DNA of 64,000 nt from Alentia gelatinosa (lineage: Eukaryota > Annelida > Polychaeta > Phyllodocida > Polynoidae): contig OX465581.1 of assembly GCA_950022655.1 (NCBI GenBank), positions 29,545,300-29,609,299 on the forward strand, read 5' to 3'. Positions 36,901 through 51,329 of this stretch are shown here, piece after piece (position 1 is the stretch's first letter; every line of letters begins with the position of its first letter). The notes below the pieces were generated by a model. The model made no database searches. It saw nothing but the letters and a program-made list of their open reading frames with translations, and was not told the DNA's origin. A program made the position numbers and the translations under genes.

Positions 36901-39900
36901 CTATAGATCCCGGGTTGGCGTCCCTTCAGCCCCATACCTGGCTCGGGAGGCAACCATCTCAAGTTCCATTTTACCAGTATAGTCGCCATTTCTGATCAAA
37001 TACTCTTCTTTGTTTTATATATATTATATATACGTGTATTATACAGAAGTTATACTCTAAACAATTCGTTATGAAGTTCACAGTCTATGATCTAGATGTT
37101 TGAGGCATTTCTCTGCCATAAGGGAGAGATTGGTGAGAAGGGTGTGAGTATGTATACATATATCTTATGTATGCTGTATCTGTATGTATCATATATGTAT
37201 ACATTCATCTCCATAATTGTATAGCATTAACTAGGGGCAGCAGTGTATCTAGGATAGACATGTACTTAGAATATTGTTAGAAGGTTTTGAAAGAGGACTC
37301 AACAATTGAGGAATTTCCGGTAAAATTAAATAAGAACCCATGACATATGTCAAGGTCAGATCAATATAGAAGGTCAGGTCAATGTATGGATGTTCTTATT
37401 GGCTGTCCACAAAATATAGTCTCTGAGTTTTGAGCTGAGATACAGTACCATAATGCGTATATATACGTACGTGCCCAGCAAATTAATACTCTTCATATAA
37501 GATCAATGTAGATATATTTAGCACACAAGACCTTTTCTACGATTCCTTGTCTTAAAACTCCGTATTTATTATTAATAGACAAAGGAAGTGTTCATGTCTT
37601 GGAATAGTGTGTATTTTGTACAAAGATATACCTAAAGCTGATTTCACGGTTACATTGTCTGTAGTCCTACTTTATGTGTATGTTACATTCCAAGCTATTG
37701 ATCGTTACATGAAACACAGCGGAACGCTTCCTCTCTTCATATTCCAGAAAGGAAAAGAGGAAGTTGTGACAGCCAATAGTGAAAAACTACACGGACTAAA
37801 AAAAGAACAAAATATAACCTGAGGTCCTTTAATGTTTGCATTTTCCCGGCCAGAGCGGTCAATGCAATGAAGATAACTTTTTTTGATATTTTTATATGCC
37901 GCGTGTGAATGTTGCTTGTTGGAGGGCCATGTTTAACTTAGATTATCCGTTAATGTACACTCATTTTGGGTTGGTGATTGAGGTAGAAGGTTTCGTCCTA
38001 ATTTATGACTTGGTGGGCGTCGGTAGCCATTAATTTTGATTTCTGGTCCATTTGGACGAACGATAAGTATATCATAAAAGCTGTACTGTGGGTAATCAAG
38101 GCGGAGGAGCGTGTGAGTGGTGTGAGTCCTAAGTAGCGTAGAACCTTAACTGATTTAAAAAAAAACTCAACTGTATTTAATCAATATATCTATAAATGAC
38201 AATACAATATGAGATTTTCTTCTGCGACGGTATTTGAGAGGAAGAGCATGTAAGCGTGGTGTGTAATGTACAAGCAGAAGAAAATCAAATAATTCTTGGT
38301 GCTGTGAATTTTAAGTCAAAGGTTTTTGGCCGTATATTGAAACTAGTCGTTGAAAGAAAAAAACAAAATATTGTTATCAATTTGACGACTGAGTCACAGA
38401 TTGAGAGACACCATCCTTAAGCCAAAGCTCTGATTCTCCCCTTTAGGGAGAGCTAGAACCCTACTCCATAGATTGTACGCGGGCATCTATTTTTTCGCGG
38501 CCTATATTGCATTCCTTACTAACCTAAATTATCATGATTGCGAAGAAAGTGAAACTAACCTAACTTATTGACAGAGATTGTTCATTTTATTTACTCCATT
38601 TTATTGTAAGATATCGCTTATTGTTTGAGGGGATATGTATGTATACACTATTATAATCGCCTTTACTGTCATTATAATGTTGGGATTAGTTTATCTTTAA
38701 TTGTTCATAGGTAAGCAAATGAACTTCATACTTGTATAATACTATTAGAGAGGAGAGAACAGAAAGCACGGGGAGCATTGTTGATAAAGTATTGAGCTCC
38801 CGCTACTTCATATTCCCTTGCCCTGCAAAAGAATACAGGGCCTGTTTTGACATTTGATGACATAATTGACAGATCGGTGTGTGATGATGCAATATGCTTC
38901 AGCGGTACTATGGTTCGTCGAGACCAAATAAAACAACTAGTCAATGTTTGCAATTACTCCAGCCTAGTGTTGACGATTAGTGTCATGAATCTTCTCAAAA
39001 AGAAAGAAAACATATATATTAAAGATAACCACTGTTGGTGGAGCGGTACCCTAAGACTGTCTTGTATATTGTTGCTGCTATGCAATACATAGATAAATAT
39101 GTGCTATGTTATAGATGAATGGAAATGTTCATGTTTGATGAACAGTACATGTGACGAGAGAAGTATCACCCTTTTTCTGTCCTCGCCCTGTTAACTAGTA
39201 TGTAGGTTAGCTCGACCAGCACTTTTTACGTGTGTGACACTAGTCATACCTTAACTCACAAGCGTATTTTGTAGACCAGCCAATTAAATGGTTCTAAAGG
39301 AGAATTTTCATCATATTCATGGCCTGAGAAGAACATGAGTTTATGAAAGCCAGTCGTCTCTCTGTTAAAGCATTTCACTGTGCATTCACAATCCAGTAAT
39401 ATTTGCCAGTGCTTTCGCCGTGTTGGTGATTTTCAGTTCCTTCTGGATACATGCTGTATGTACGTAGGAACCTCTTCATTGAAGTGTATGCTGTTCTGAG
39501 TTTACTGCCTTGCGAAGCAGTGGTCTGTTAAGCATGTGTATATGTAAATGACCTGATGGACCTGTGAGTGAGAGAAGTGGATGCAAATAACTGCCTCTTC
39601 ATTGTTTGCTGCTATACAGAACAAAATGTCATCATCTGCAACAAAACATGGTGAACTACTTGTGCAGTGTGTATAATATAACCGTAGTGCACCAATTACT
39701 TAGTGGCCACCTCTTAGGACAGGAAAAAACATGTGAATGTGTGAACATCGCGAACAAATCTATCTCCTTCCACGTGACTAAAGCGTCCTAATAGTTAAAA
39801 TTTCATGTTGTTTTAATAAAACAAACTTTTGCTGCCATCCTCTGTCAAAGAGAAAAAGATGTGGACCAAGTAAGATGCTCAAGTGATCATTTGTATATGA

Positions 39901-40290
39901 TTGGTCCACCTTTAGACATATACAGAGTATTTCCCTATACCTTGAGCCATTGTGTATCTACTGATAGAGAAAAAGAAATTGGTGCAAAGTTTGTTGAAAC
40001 TTTAAAACAATGAAATTAGAACTTTGTAAAATAGATTAGACAGTGCGTCATTCTCCTTTATCTTTTCATTCCTAATTTATTATAAATTATTGATAATGAG
40101 TGCAATTAGACCTAATTGTGGTGTCCTTTAATTGGGACGCGAGAAGGTTATCACTGGGTAATGTGTGTGTGTAGTATGCTTTAATTATTACTGAACAACA
40201 CTGACGGATCATTATGTATATGAATACAAATATATCACGATGAGCATCAAATAAATGCGAACTATTCTACTTTGTGTCTTCTTTCTCTTA
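36900..40290 (+). other. AT-rich stretch, possible distal 3' UTR of Prox1
   Basis: Composition switches abruptly from GC-rich to AT-rich near 36.9 kb. The stretch has many TATATA and TGTA-type tracts, including a Pumilio-like TGTAGATA near 37508, and no convincing coding exon; the small ORFs (for example 37607-37822) have no recognisable domain. It ends with AATAAA at 40250-40255 followed by a long U- and GU-rich tract, a good cleavage context. AATAAA also occurs at 38927-38932 and 39815-39820. Long 3' UTRs are common for neural transcription factor genes. It could equally be intergenic DNA. Confidence 0.35.
40250..40255 (+). terminator. Candidate distal poly(A) signal
   Basis: AATAAA is followed within 20-60 nt by ttctactttgtgtcttcttt-type and gtttggtgttg-type U/GU-rich sequence, the classic downstream element. 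It is the best poly(A) context seen downstream of Prox1 on the + strand. Confidence 0.4.
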
Positions 40291-41055
40291 TTTTTTTTCT
40301 GTTTGGTGTTGCTGTACTATAATTTTTTATATAGCTAGATATTTCAGTTCAGTTTTGTAAAATTTTAAATGGATGTGACTTAATTGCACATATTGCAACA
40401 TATGCATAGACACTGTAAGTCAAAGGTAACCTTTCAAAATTCAGACCGTTGTTTGCTGTCAGGGGCATATCGGAACCCCTTGTTGCAATATCTACAACAC
40501 ATTTCAAACAGATTTTTTTTTAAAATAGGTAAAAACTAATTGTCATCAAAGACCTTTTAGTAACTTAGTACATATATTAAGATAATGTAGTTACTCAGCC
40601 TTTAAGGATGGACGTTTAAGTTCTTTTGTATTACATAAAATATGTTCAGAGGCACAGGGACGTATTCATGATACAAAAGGCCGAGAAAGACATCCAACAG
40701 CTCAGTCACTACATTTTCTAAATATCATATACCTAAAAAAACCCGCCCCTTTATTAACTTTTTGAATCATCAATTCATAGCTCATTCACTAGATCTCAGT
40801 GACTCCGAACATTATTATCCTGCACCTCTAGGTAGCATGTGAGTAGTATTTCATAGACTTTCGGCCATCGGCGTAGAGTAATACACATTTCACCTAATCT
40901 TCGACTATTTTACACAGCATTTAAACAAAATATTTTTATTGGTGCTTTGAATCGGTACAATGAGTTTGTAGCAAGTATCTTGTTGAGTCTAATGGCTAGT
41001 CATGTCATTTTCTTTTTCAGAGATTTGGATTGTTTTCTTATCTACAATCCCTCGT

Positions 41056-41089
41056 TCATGGTTCTTAGATACTCATGGTTCTTAGATAC
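41056..41089. repeat. 17-bp tandem duplication
   Basis: The unit tcatggttcttagatac occurs twice head-to-tail with no change. Confidence 0.9.
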
Positions 41090-42147
41090 TCTCCTGCATT
41101 CATCTTTTCATTTCTCTATGTACGTGTTGCATCGTCCTTGATTTAAAAACAGGCAATGATACATTCCGCATCAAGGAGAGGATTATTCCACGGCTAGCCA
41201 TCCCTATACATCTGCATTCACCACAGGTTTGTTTTTCACAAGAGTGGTAGATTCTCGGGTACACTCAGTCTGAATCCTTGTTCATCCCACGCCCAGTCGC
41301 CACTTCCGGCTCCCGATGGTTCCCGGCACGCCCGATGGCCGTCTTTCACAACCGCTGGGTCCTGCCCGGAATCGTGAAGACCCTGTTTGGCGATATTTTA
41401 TTATGCCTGAGTCGGGATGAAGACGGGCGGCGGGTGACACTTATATGTGCGGGCCTGCTATGATTGGAATGTTGTCAAATGTCATCGACATGGCATCAGA
41501 TAAGTTAGACTGGTGTCAGGTTGGGTTTAGTGGGAACATTCTTATAAAGACTGTATGAATGACGAGGAATTTTTGAAGAACCATGATATGGGGAATATTA
41601 AGCCAGTTTGGATATACATGTATACACTTCATTACATATACACATATACATGTAACTTTAATAATATGATCTATTGACTTACTCAAATTTCTCCAGTCCC
41701 TAACTCCACAACTATCTTCATGCAGCTTCGTTGATAATTAATGCATTAGCGTCGCCTTTTAGTATGAATTAGGCATATACTTCTAGTAAGGGATGTGTCC
41801 ATACGAATGGAACAAGTCATTAGTTATCTAGAGAGACCCTCAGGATTGTAGACTCATTATCTTTTGATAGGTGAAATTGGGAATCCCCACTTATAGCGGA
41901 ACAACGATAGTTCTTAATAAGTAACGATAGGCGGGTATGGAGAATAGGAACAACCGTCAACCTTCCATCAAAATTGTCAGGAGTGTCATTACTAAATCTG
42001 GCCGTCGGTTTGGAACAAGAGGTACTGATTCTAAAAGTTATTGGTTTATTAATCATCATTGTTACTGCTGATGGAACAAGCTAAGACAAGCATTGCTTTT
42101 CACACTTTAAGGAGACATATATACACACATACACAATATATATGTAC

Positions 42148-42149
<2 letters not shown>

Positions 42150-42221
<72 letters not shown>

Positions 42222-42230
42222 ACATATATT
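42150..42230. repeat. (TA)n microsatellite
   Basis: 57 bp of pure TA, then a short interruption and further TA. Confidence 0.95.
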
Positions 42231-45200
42231 CAAGTACGACACGAGACAGTATACAGGCATAAGGATCTAAACTGCACCGTGTGCCTAATACCAAACTGCA
42301 GTCTTCTATATAGATCAATGTAAGATCCCTGGGGAAATAGAAGGTGACTTGTTGCCCTTGACAGTACCCCAGTTCTGGAGCAGACAGGGATGTGAGCCGC
42401 GAGTGGTACTGAGGCAGAGAGAGATGGAAGGCTCTTATTTCTTACTCCAGCCAGTGGAAGGCATCAGACTGGTAATGGAGATGATTCCTGTGACAGAGTT
42501 TTCATTTCTGGTCACAAAATATGACGGCGCCGGTTAAGTCAACCTAAATGCCCGGGGCTTTGGCCGACAACATTGCTATCAGCCAGCTGCCACTTCTTCA
42601 TCAGATGCCGGCTGCCGTCTCCTTGTCATGGCCTATCCGCCGCCCATGAAAACACGCCCGCTCCGCCCAGGAGCTCGCCCCACGGTGCCCCAAACATCTC
42701 AGCCTATTTAAATGCTAAGAGGAAGGCGTGGCAGGGGCCAACGATACCACAGCCTACACCCCTTCCATCGCCTCGCCAGTTCATGATAGGCTTCCCTGAA
42801 GAACCATCCGCGTGTCCAACATAAATTGGCAATTACTTATAAATCCACCCATTCTTCATTGCATTTGGCATGAAAATGGGACATGGCTGGCGAAACGCGT
42901 GGTGAAGGCTCTCTTGGTAAATCCCCCAATCTTGGATTGTCTGTCATCTGGGGAGCGGACCCCAGGGACCCCACCCTCTCTCACTCTCAGCCTCCGGCAG
43001 TTGAAGACACCCCCACCTCACGGGGTGTGTACAAGTTGACGGCTGTCAGCTATCACCGTGACCCACGGGACACAAGACTGCAATGTCCACAGCATTGGGA
43101 TCAGCTCGGGGCTTTGGCACCAGTTCAACAGGCACCCCACCCCAACCCTACAGACAGCGGTTGTTTGCCCCGCGGGGACAGTTTGTTCATAGTTGGTACA
43201 TGAGCTATGGACGGCCTGCTGACCAGTGCACTGAGCTGCTCACTAACTAACTCACTGACCATCACAGCGGGAATCCATCACTGGTATTCGGAGCAGGAGA
43301 TCGCATTAATCATAATTACCATAACCAGAGATGAGTTGCCTCATGTTCATACAAGATTTCTTGTTAGTGTCAAGATATGCATGTATACATGTATATCATG
43401 ATGGAATTATGACAGCTACGTAACGAGATCGCGAATCAGGGATCATTGGGTGTAACTACATTTTCTGTAATTTTTAGCTTTAGGTTCACTGAGGATTGTA
43501 ATGAAAGATCGGTTTACGGATTTGGATCTAGAACAAATTAGAAATAAAACGCTAAAGGTATTTGTATGGTTAAATGAGATTAAATGTATAGGCCTACTGT
43601 AGACGCAACAAATAACGGCAACACAGGGATGTAAGGAATACGAACATGTAGTGGTAAACATATATATATATAGGAAGAAATTGGAAAGGCAAAGTAGCTA
43701 GAAATAGGAACAAGAAATGGCAGAGAATAGGGAACAGAATGCCAGGAAGGAAGTGAAGAAGTAAGAAGAGAGGAGGAAGGAGAAACGAGAAAAATTGATC
43801 AAGTAGTCAAAACACATGAAGTCATAATAACAGCGGTGCTTATGATAATTGAGAGCAATTACATTTCAAAATCGTGCATTATCATTCGTCTGGGATGGCA
43901 AAGGGAGGAGCCAAGAAAAAGTGAAACTGAATCAAAGTACTCACTAATCGATATGTTATCTACAATTAGCACAGCGATCTTAACAGTTCCAGGAATAATT
44001 TCACAATTAGCATCCACATAGTCGCAACTTTGACTTGATTACGCCATTTTATATGTAGATGCGTTATCGCAGACGCACGCATATTGAGAGTCTCTTGTGT
44101 AATTTATCAGAAGAAATCTCGTTAATTTGTATTCCGTTGACTGGGCATGCCGCCTTGACAACCCAGTACATGGGGCAGTCGATGTGGAGCAGTAAATGAG
44201 CGGCTCGGAAGACCAAAAACGTTGTTAATATTGGCAAGATTCCTGTCCTGTTTGAATTTCAAATGCAATTACATCAGTAGCCGTCTCCTCATCGTGTGAT
44301 AAGAATATGAGACCACGATAAGGTTATCGATTCACCGACGCACCGGCCAATAAAAAAGCCGAGAAGAATTTGCATGGCTAAGTATGACCAAAATGATAAA
44401 TCATATGAGGGTCGCGCTTTCTTGTGCATCTCATTACCTCGGAGTGTACTTCTTGTGTGGCTGGGCGCGGAGGCGAGGTCATCCATCACCCAACGAGGGG
44501 AAATCTGGGCGAATTATTTGGCCATCAATAATAACAGGTCGTCTGGATGGGCAGTGGGCGTCTCTAACCTTTTGGTCCTCAGGCGGCGGAGGGCGATTTT
44601 CTTATTATGTGGATCGCCCACAAGTGGCGACCGCGCTACATTCCTGTCGCACTCATTAGGCCCTGTGTCGCCAGTAGGGGCAACGCCGGCTGCATTAGCA
44701 ACACGGCTTCGTAGCCGGGCGGCTAACGGGCGCAAGATCTGTCAAAGTAAATACAATGCCAATCGGCCGCTGATGTTCTTATGAATATATGAATGTAAAA
44801 TGCGACATGTGTCATATTTGTTGTGTCACGAGCTGCAATGATTCATGGGACAGCAATTTGATGCGAAACGCCGCCGAGGCTTTGCGGAGAGGAAGTAGGA
44901 CGAGCTAAGATTATTATGGGATGGCTGGCATGGAAGTGAGAACGAGGCTGGGAGCTGAGGACTCGCCGGAAGCTGACCGCGCGCCTGCGCAGCACGAACA
45001 CAAGAACTATTCCCTGAAGAGTCTTTATGAGGTTTTTGTTTTTGTGTGGATGGTGATCCCCAGCAATGTTGGTGTTTCCTGATTTGAATTGTTCTTCTCG
45101 TGTTGATCCAATGGCAAACCTCTGAATACTTTGGCAGGCAGAACTGCTTAATCCAGAATTCTACGCATTCTACACTGCAGGCGCTCAAGACAATGTATAT

Positions 45201-48200
45201 TTGACTCATTATTGTTCATTCAAATCAGCCTCACGCCTTGTGGACGCCGATAGTCCCCATTAGGACAAGATAGCTCTAGATAAGGTGCCTCGCTGGTCAG
45301 ATAGGCGTCGGTGGTCTTTATTGTAGGCAACCTTAAGGCGGGAAAATCCGGTGGGTCAGCGCTGGCCGCCGGGCTCTGAATAGCAATGATGTGTGGGCAA
45401 TGAGGAAGATTACGCCCAAAGCCAAATCGGCGTTCGCCTCTTTTCTTGCCATCTTATTGTCTGTATTGATTCAGTAATGTGGCGTATTACACGGCGCCAC
45501 AGCAGACGACAAACGCTATGCAAATGCGGGCCACTGGCCGCGTGAGCAGCCAATCTGAGCAGGAGGAAGTATTTGCGCGCGCTAAATTCAGATTATTGGC
45601 GCCTAATATAATCCCGAGGAAAAGGATCCGTCCTCGCCTTTTTATTTGCACACGGGATATCGACACACATTGGAAATTATGTGAGAGACCAAGAGGGGGA
45701 AATAGAAGTGCACCGTCAGTTCTTTGATATCTATGCGATTTAACAGGGCTGTCTAGTCTTGTATAGCTAAAGTACATCGTGTAATTACTGATATGACTAG
45801 AATAAAGAATTGTATGTGTCATACAAATGCGCAGATAGGAAAACTAGAATTGATCTATCTTAAACATCATAGAATGCTAGGAATGCTATTTTATATGATA
45901 TACAGCGCACTTATGCAATGTATAATTGGATTCGTTCCAAATTGATCTCTTTCTTACGACATCTAAAATGACTTCCTACGTATAGTTTACGTCTTTATCG
46001 ATCTATCTGAATAATTGCACACCATCATAGTTAGCTTCATTGCATCATCCTTTTTTAAGATGCCATGAAAAAAAATCTGTGAAACAACGAAAGGGCTCTA
46101 TTTAACTGGATTCAAAGGTCTTCTTACGGCCTTTGGTTGTGAAGTTGGTCTCATTAAATTTGCTGTGTAGTGGTTCTTGCTCTTTCGTTGCAGGGGGCAG
46201 TGGCGACGTTTCATTGGCTGTCTTTGTCTGTAGTGGCTGCACTCCTGCCCGCGGGCACCTCCTACAAGACAAAGAACTTCGCGGCAAAAGTTGGACCCCA
46301 AGTGTGACGGGAAAAAAACTCAAGAAGGGCAAACAATAGGCGTCGGCCACACCTCATCGGCGTCCCGTGAGGGGTTGCTATTGACTGCTCCCCGCCTCGA
46401 CCGGCCACCGGGGGGAAATGTAACAATTTGACAAAAATAAACCCGGAAATCAGCCGCCTTAAGAAATAATGAGGTCGCCGGGTTTGAAAAGCGTTTTGGG
46501 GGTCCCCCTATTGTTTGCCGGCCATAGAGCAGCTCGGTGTCTCTGGGGAGCTGCTCGTGCCCTAAGTTGATTGCATTCTTGCTTGCCATGGCGCGTCTTT
46601 AATGGAAGCGTTTATTCCGTCCCCCTGGTGGCCTCGACAAAGAGGCTGCGGGTCATTATTCACTTAATAATTTCATTTCTTGACCGACTTCTTGGATGAG
46701 GGCTGGCCGGCTTGATGACTAGTTAAACATGGGTCGGGTCCGCGGTTGTCGGGGCCGTCTAATGGATGGGGTCCCAGCTCTTCGACCGGGCTGGTGTTAA
46801 AACAAAGAGCCATGACAATTACTCAAGCCGACTTCTACAGTGAATCATTCATCATACAAACCACTACAAGAAACCTTTGTTGATCGGCGCCATTATTGGT
46901 GCTTTCTCATGCCTTCCCCGCGGGCCCAACACCACCACCTCTTACAGGGTCATCGCTTACTTTGATCAATTGCAAATATCTCTAGTATTCCTGGCTATTC
47001 CAGGACATGGCTTCCAGGCCGCTTGGTTGAAGAGACGCTGCTGGTGGACACTGAAGGGGCGGGTGGAGGGGCTGTCTCAAGGTGTAGACCCTCTGGCGGC
47101 GGACTGGAGGGCCCTTCCTGTCTTGGTTGGCCTGTCAGACTGGCGGCAGCAGGAAAAAGAATTAGGGGTAGCCGACGCAATTAGCAGACATCACTACTTC
47201 CTCAAATTTATTAGGGACGCCCTGGAGGGTGCTCGTGGCTCTCTGGAGGACTGACGGATAGGCGCTGGCGCGACTTGGTGGCGGCGAGGCATCTTGGTCC
47301 CGGATAAACAAGAACAAATTTGTTTCTTTCTAGAACTGCTGACAAAGACAAAGAGGGGTCCTCGGTGCGATGGCCGGGTGTGATGGTGCGAGGCGAGCAG
47401 GGGGTGAGATGTGGACTCGGGTAGAAGTGGGCGGGGTGAAAGGATGGGCTGCGATGGCGACAGGCGAGTAGGGCATGGAAAAGGGGGTGACAGCGCGGGC
47501 GGCTCCATGCAGGGTGTACTTTTTCGTTGGTGTTTTTTTTTCTCAGTCATGCAGGGGACAGGGGGGATTCAGCAAATATGAAGAGTGATTGTTATAAGTG
47601 GGAGGGTTTAATAAGAAAGATCGACGCCTTGATGTTAGCGCGGCAGGCCAGGGTCTGTCACCCACCCTTCCACCCACCCCTCCCACGACTCCTCCTCCTC
47701 CTACTAACCCCGCCTCCGCCATGGGTGGTGTTCGCAGATTGGGAATGACTGCATCTGGGACGCAAAAGATGACAGATGGCAGTGTAAGAAACATGAACGC
47801 CACTTAACACCGTCCTAATGTGTAATCTGGCTGGGCCTGGCATTGGCGTTATTAATAAGAAATGCCCAAAGTGGCACTCGGCATAATAAGTGACTTTTTG
47901 TGGAGCGGCCATATGGCACTGCGGCCCCTTCAAGGAGACAGAGGAGAAGGGGGGAGGCGGTCAGCCTGGCCTCTCAAGGTCCTGCCGCGCCGCCCGTCGG
48001 AGTGTTTGCCATGAGCGCCTGACGCTGACATCGGGGTCGCAGTTCGCCTAAGGAGGCCATGGAGAAGCCGGCCTTAGGACCGGGCACGACCGTCGAGGGT
48101 GGCACCCGCCAAGTGGATGGACGCCAAGTGTGGAGACTTTAAGAGAGAGCCGAGGCGGGAGTAGTGGGGTGGAAGGAAGGGGGGCGGGGGGGTAGCCTTC

Positions 48201-51200
48201 CACGGGGTGTGGTCATTGGCCCCGCCCTAGTAGTTGTAGCTCTCTGCTCAATGGGTGTTCATGATAATAACGATGTGGTCTGGGTTTTTTCTGGACATTT
48301 TTTTTTAGAAATATTCTTTTCGCAACAATCCTTATCTTTCCCTCCTAACTAACCACATCATGTTTTTTACATTTGGCCTGATTTATGTACTTTCAGTTCA
48401 TGCACAGCTTATACTTCCTGTTCCTGAGATGATTTGAATTTGAACATTTCCATTAGTATTTAATTAATCTGCCTTTCATATTCCATCTTGAACGCCGTTA
48501 TTTCTTTATAAGTATGAGTCATTGTGGAATGCTATCTTTAACCATTTTCTTAATGTAAACGGATTACAAAAATTTAAAGTTTTCTTTTTTGGCGCAGAAA
48601 GCCTGTTCTATGGTCCCTTTCCATTCTGTCGCAGTCAACCGTCCAGTGGTCACTTCCAGTGTCAGCTGCAGATGCTAGGTTTTGCTATCGCCCCCATCCA
48701 CCCATCACTGTCTCGTGGGCTGCAGCCCGAGACAATCAATAATTAAAATCGGTCGTTGAGACGGTTCATTGGTAACTCTACCTGGTTCTGGATACCTCTT
48801 CCCGTTGCATACTTGAATTAAAAACGTCACGGGCAAAAATGGTTCTTGAGGTCACGGTGGTGCTCCGCGCAGCCGAGTCGACCTTGGGGTCAATTGCTTG
48901 CGCACGCGCACCAGAAGCCACGTGCGGGTACCCGGCTGTAGTCCCCGATGTATATGGTTGCAGGCGTGTGCAGTCAGGGCCCCATCAGTCAGATGTCAGC
49001 CGGCAACATTAGCCGGTAATCCCTCTCCATTGTCCTCGACCACTCAAATGTTGGGGCGTATACTTTGCCCGATACACCATAGGAAGTTGATTGCTGTCTC
49101 GCGCCTGATATCCAATAAGATTTGGAGACCTCACAGATAGGACTCCGTTTTGGATGGGTATTGTTGCTACTGGCAACACGTATTTATTTAAATTAAAATA
49201 TGCCATCAGCTGCTCGTAGACCGACTGCCTATGAATATAAAATTACTGACAATAGAAAATAAAATGGAATCAATGTAAACAAATAATGGAATATAGCTTT
49301 CCTTGGTCAGAAAATGATACACTTTATCATCATCGCCTTATATGGAAAATAAAGCAAACTGATCCGAATCAAATTATTGTTCTGAGAGTATCTTTATATA
49401 TGATGTTATATGAATTAGAGTTTTCGTGATGCATTGTAAATATTGAGATTGCATATAGGAATTTACAAAGAATCAACATTTCACAACTTTTATAGCATTG
49501 CAGACCTTGTAATATCCTAGACTAGTTTAAGAAGCTTTTGAGTTAAGAAATTACAACTTGATGGGCCTATGTAGGCCTACACTTCTCTTAGTAAGGTAGT
49601 ATGTAGATAGCTTATGGGGGAGATCTAGTGGTGTTGAAACTGCATAGGGAGTACTACCTTTACGAAGGACAATGAACACACTTCCATGTTTAATGTGGGC
49701 AGGTGATGCCAAGATTACCCCCTACCTCCTCCATACAGCGCTATAGAAATCGGTCGGGTGGCCTGACGTAACGTCATAGAGCGGCAACATTAATAGTTAT
49801 CGTTCACAACGAGAGACAATCGCCCATTACGTCAGTTGTCGGACTAATGAACTGCAAAGTCTGACTCAGATACCAATCATCTCAATGTGTACCTGGCTAA
49901 GTCAGCGCCGCCGCCAAGGCTCAATAAACACGCGCATGAATATGTAGATGACGACTTGAAAGGTTACGCAAATGTCTATGGGGTGGATTACGTCGGCCGT
50001 GCACTAATTGCGGTCCGATTGAGCCAGGCCGCCTTTGGTGTCATATATGCAATTGGTCAGTTTGCAAGTTTTCTTCTCGTGGTTTTGTTTCTAATTTGGT
50101 TCGCGCGGACAGGGATATTTGATCCATGTGGGTTGTGTCTCGTTACCCATGTACACGTGCATAATGGGTGTGGTTATTGGCCACTATGTCAACAAATACG
50201 GACTTGTTAAGATGCCACGCTGCGCTATCCTCCTCCACACCAGTCTGTGTGAATGCCAATAGGTCCAGACGTCATGGATTCAAATTGGATTCCCCGTTAG
50301 TTTATGATAGGATACGGGCACCAGTAATTATAACTACACAACACAGGCTAATGCAATGACCGCGGGGGGAACGGCAATGTGTAACCAATATGGTTTAATT
50401 GGTAAATGGTGGTGGGCTTCCCAATCAAGGCAACTGACAAGGGGAGATTATTTCTGGGTTCTAACTTCTCGATCCCCTAAACAGATGGGGTAGTTTTTCC
50501 AATCATCTGGGTGGTCAGTACCCGCGAGATTGTAATTGTAGGGTTCAACTTCCCAGGCATCCCCCCTAGCTGGGAGTTCTGCAAAACAAAGGCCACTGGG
50601 ACACTGGTGTGTCACTGCGTCAAGGTCTAAGGGTGTGACTGGTACTTGGCAGTGGTTGGAGTTATTGCCTCGGGCAGTTAACGGTTTGTATTACTTTAGG
50701 CTACAGAGTGATGCCTCGACTTTCCCAGGACGTGCATGGCTTTTTATGGGAAAGACCGAATCATTTGCTCAACATTTTTCATGTTTATGTGGGAATATCT
50801 AGACAATCCATTGAAGGGATGATGAGAAAATCGATAAAGCCGAAACACGATGCAGTGGCAGGGTATAACAAACGCGTACATATCAAGTACACAAAGAATG
50901 TGTTTTTAATTGTGAAATAATGAGATGGGACAAATTATGAGGCGTGCATTGCCCACGTGTATCAATTTATGGGCAATTATACTAAGAATCTGATACGCAA
51001 TTATAGACATAATTAATTGTGTCATAAGAAATGTTTATTCATAAAGGCATATCATCTTCATGCATAAATGCAAAAGACGCATGCTCACTATTCTATGGTT
51101 ATACAATATTACCAGGAATTTGTAATGACAGAAATCTGTTGATCTCAGAGAAAGACTTTGGAGGAGGGTGAAGGAGGCGTCTAGCCAATAGATTCTCTGA

Positions 51201-51315
51201 ACTATCATAATCAATTCATTTAAGTGGCAAGAAAAGGGTTGGGAGATACAGAGCAACAGTGTTATTAGGGCAGGTACCAGAAAGGGAAAAACAGACCCCC
51301 TTTTACCAATGTTAT

Positions 51316-51329
51316 GTTGCCTTGGCAAC
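51316..51329. promoter_or_regulatory. Perfect RFX X-box downstream of Prox1
   Basis: GTTGCC-TT-GGCAAC is a second full symmetric X-box, about 16 kb downstream of the stop codon. A weaker relative, GTTGCT-ACT-GGCAAC, lies at 49163-49177. Confidence 0.6.

Noticed and set aside
37979..37994. TGAGGTAG followed by AAGGTT, resembling let-7
   Set aside because: Matches weaken after the first 14 bases and no complementary arm is found for a precursor hairpin.
46877..47254. 125-codon ORF in a GC-richer island
   Set aside because: No domain recognised and no supporting exon signals; open frame fits local composition.
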